A DNA stretch of 35,424 bases from Planctomycetaceae bacterium (GTDB taxonomy: Bacteria; Planctomycetota; Planctomycetia; Planctomycetales; Planctomycetaceae), in contig SIAF01000009.1 of NCBI GenBank assembly GCA_009691905.1, positions 1 through 35,424 of the forward strand. The letters are read 5' to 3'. Of this stretch, positions 34,016 to 35,424 are shown piece by piece. Each line of letters starts with the position of its first letter. Position 1 is the stretch's first letter. The position numbers and the translations under genes were made by a program. Below the pieces are notes generated by a model, which made no database searches, was not told the origin of the DNA, and worked only from the letters and a program-made list of their open reading frames with translations.

Positions 34016-34393
34016 TCAAAGCTGGCTGGGGCTCATCCCCACATCGACGATGCTGCACGCCTGAATCACGTTCAGTCCGAGGGCTTCGGCTCGGGCCAGC
34101 AGTTGAGGGCTTTCGCTTCCGGGATTGAGCCAGACTTCGGCCGCACCGCGCGCCTTGATCTCATCCAACAGTTCGATACCCGTTGCGGGAGGCAGATAGA
34201 CGCTGATCCGATCGAGTCGGGCAACCGGCACCGCGCTCAGGGTTGGGTACGCCTTGAGGCCTTCAATGGTCTCGGCATTCGGGTTGACGGGGTACACGTC
34301 GTAGCCCTGCTGCAAGTGGGCGCGAACTGATTTGTTCCCGTACTTTCGGCGATCGCGACTGGCACCAAGGATGGCGACTGTCGGCCTATTCAT
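34016..34393 (-). CDS. CoA-binding domain protein (YccU-like)
   Basis: 125 residues. The small Rossmann-like CoA-binding fold starts MNRPTVAILGASRDRRKYGNKSVRAHLQQGYDVYPVNPNAETIEG and continues with YLPPATGIELLDEIKARGAAEVWLNPGSESPQLLARAEALGLNVIQACSIV. Members resemble the nucleotide-binding part of succinyl-CoA synthetase; their function is largely unknown. The start overlaps the end of the upstream phzF-like gene by 8 bp (34386-34393), so expression is coupled. Confidence 0.85.
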   Translation of the reverse strand: MNRPTVAILGASRDRRKYGNKSVRAHLQQGYDVYPVNPNAETIEGLKAYPTLSAVPVARLDRISVYLPPATGIELLDEIKARGAAEVWLNPGSESPQLLARAEALGLNVIQACSIVDVGMSPSQL

Positions 34394-35228
34394 GGGGGTC
34401 GATTGCCGTCAGGAATGGGGGATGGGGGGAAATCAGATTTCCTTCGAGAGTTGTGGCTGCCCGGCCGCGTAGCACGACACGATCCCCAACGACTTCGACG
34501 CCGATGTCTCCCTGACGAGTCGAGACTTGCAGTCCGCGCAGTCGCGGTTTGTTGAGACGCGCGCTCCAGAACGGCCCCAGGCAGCAGTGTGCCGAACCGC
34601 AAACCGGGTCTTCGTCGACTCCCACGGCCGGCGCGAAAAAACGGGACACAAAGTCGTATTCAGAGTCGTCCGATGGCGCCGTGACGATTGTGCCACGACA
34701 GCGAATCGCCGCCAAACGGGAGAAGTCGGGACTCAACTGCCGAACCGCGCGGGCTGAACCCAGTTCGACGATCAGGTCAAATCGATTCCGGCCAACCCAG
34801 ACGGGGTCGGTTCGCAGCGCGGCCGCCAGCCCTTCCGGCGGATCGCAGGCAGCGGGTGGTTCGGCGGGAAAATCCATGGCGATCGAGCCGCCGGTTTCCG
34901 ATCGGCAGGTTAACAGGCCGCTGTGCGTTTCGAAATTCAGCGTCTGGCTGCGCTCGGCCCGATTCTGCTGCCACAGCACGTGAGCCGTTGCGAGCGTCGC
35001 GTGCCCGCACAGGTCGACTTCGACAGCGGGTGTAAACCAACGCAGCCCGAATCGATCTCCCAGCGGGATGACGAACGCCGTCTCCGACAGGTTCATTTCA
35101 CCGGCGACCTGTTGCATCCATTCTGGTGCGACCCGTGCGTCGAGCAGGCAAACCGCGGCCGGATTGCCGGAGAAAGCACGGCCTGTGGTGAAAGCGTCAA
35201 CGATGAACAAGCGGGTCTGCTGTTGCAT
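34386..35228 (-). CDS. PhzF family isomerase/epimerase-like protein
   Basis: 280 residues from ATG 35226-35228 (MQQQTRLFIVDAFTTGRAFSGNPAAV); an upstream M at 35267 is less likely. PhzF motifs are visible: DAFT...FSGNPAAVCLLD, the catalytic glutamate E49 (MNLSETAFV), the VDLCGHATLATAHVL segment (D72, H76) and the second-half DPVCGSAH motif. The family makes isomerisations such as the phenazine-pathway step on trans-2,3-dihydro-3-hydroxyanthranilate, but no phenazine genes are near, so the substrate is unknown. Its end overlaps the CoA-binding gene by 8 bp. Confidence 0.9.
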   Translation of the reverse strand: MQQQTRLFIVDAFTTGRAFSGNPAAVCLLDARVAPEWMQQVAGEMNLSETAFVIPLGDRFGLRWFTPAVEVDLCGHATLATAHVLWQQNRAERSQTLNFETHSGLLTCRSETGGSIAMDFPAEPPAACDPPEGLAAALRTDPVWVGRNRFDLIVELGSARAVRQLSPDFSRLAAIRCRGTIVTAPSDDSEYDFVSRFFAPAVGVDEDPVCGSAHCCLGPFWSARLNKPRLRGLQVSTRQGDIGVEVVGDRVVLRGRAATTLEGNLISPHPPFLTAIDPHE

Positions 35229-35284
35229 GAAATTGCGCGCGGGACGGTGTTTCGAGTGATCAATCAACCGGACACGGGCTAGGC

Positions 35285-35424
35285 TCAGACCTCCTGATCT
35301 GGCGGAATTTGCTTTGGCACCGAGTTTGGATTGGCGGGCGGTGCTAAGGAGGTGAAATGGAGCTGCAGCTTGGTCCCCGGATACGCGAAAGCAGCGTCAT
35401 TGAGGGTGCCGATCAGATGTTGAA
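35285..35424 (-). CDS. Possible C-terminal end of a minus-strand protein, cut by the window edge
   Basis: From the right edge the minus frame is open for 46 codons to TGA (35285-35287). It reads QHLIGTLNDAAFAYPGTKLQ, then LHFTSL and a Pro-rich tail ending PPDQEV. The YPGT-L-L-pattern recalls C-termini of some transposases (LN..T..YPGT.LRL), but this is from memory and weak. Its stop is 56 bp upstream of the PhzF start. It conflicts with a plus-strand start in the same DNA, so at most one is a gene. Confidence 0.4.
   Translation of the reverse strand, partial: QHLIGTLNDAAFAYPGTKLQLHFTSLAPPANPNSVPKQIPPDQEV
35357..35424 (+). CDS. Possible start of a plus-strand gene, cut by the window edge
   Basis: ATG 35357 is preceded by a perfect Shine-Dalgarno AAGGAGG (35346-35352) 4 nt upstream. 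It opens a frame MELQLGPRIRESSVIEGADQ with no stop before the edge. Only 22 codons are visible, so the family is unknown. It lies opposite the minus-strand frame ending at 35285. Confidence 0.4.
   Translation, partial: MELQLGPRIRESSVIEGADQML

Overview
The window comes from a GC-rich bacterial chromosome, very probably a planctomycete. Pointers are a transmembrane Ser/Thr kinase fused to a long WD40 array, a secreted LamG plus PPC-type protein, a DUF1598-like secreted protein, an HTTM membrane protein, and a CitG-like protein translationally coupled to a PTPS/QueD homologue. No rRNA, tRNA, CRISPR array or intact transposase gene was seen. The assignment rests on recognised protein families only; no search was run.

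Layout. 3-3851 (+): 3' part of a giant repeat-rich surface/secreted protein, cut by the left edge. 3960-9254 (+): a kinase with zinc ribbon, transmembrane segment and 21 WD40 repeats, whose kinase domain is interrupted by a single in-frame TAA at 5109-5111. 9398-12574 (-): a large secreted LamG/PPC protein. 12575-14094: an accessory patch with a VapBC-type toxin-antitoxin pair, a small CxxC protein, a 255-bp element bounded by inverted repeats, and two direct copies of a 62-bp repeat that flank the module. 14095-14967 (-): thioredoxin-TPR protein of the CnoX/YbbN type. 15220-20299 (-): a five-gene run (CitG-like, PTPS/QueD-like, DUF1598-like, small membrane protein, HTTM protein). 20410-22060 (+): TPR-like protein and rlmN. 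22117-22554 (-): lipoprotein. 22942-25026 (+): groES-groEL, closed by a strong terminator. 25091-26437 (-): class III aminotransferase. 26728-27909 (+): THUMP-like methyltransferase. 27959-28489 (-): membrane-anchored unknown. 28738-29937 (+): Gfo/Idh/MocA oxidoreductase. 30085-30882 (+): PlsC acyltransferase. 30957-31865 (-): PPK2. 32025-33902 (+): YqgE/AlgH and a CaiB-type CoA transferase. 34016-35228 (-): CoA-binding protein and PhzF. The right edge carries the end or start of one more gene.

Working together. groES and groEL form the chaperonin operon, and the thioredoxin-TPR protein 8 kb away belongs to a family that hands substrates to GroEL. The CitG-like and PTPS/QueD-like genes overlap by 4 bp and are most easily read as a pterin (possibly tetrahydromethanopterin) pathway pair. 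The HTTM gene overlaps its small membrane partner by 4 bp. Most other genes look like independent housekeeping or envelope genes.

Most notable non-coding signal. Seven short hairpins, most with a GTAG tetranucleotide at the foot of an 8-bp stem, are scattered through intergenic DNA (9260, 12709, 13988, 14069, 15201, 26466, 26534). They come in three stem types and include compensated base changes and two inverted pairs. This is the layout of REP elements mobilised by RAYT (TnpA-REP) transposases. A second hairpin type with a CTTG loop forms another inverted pair at 29968-30041.
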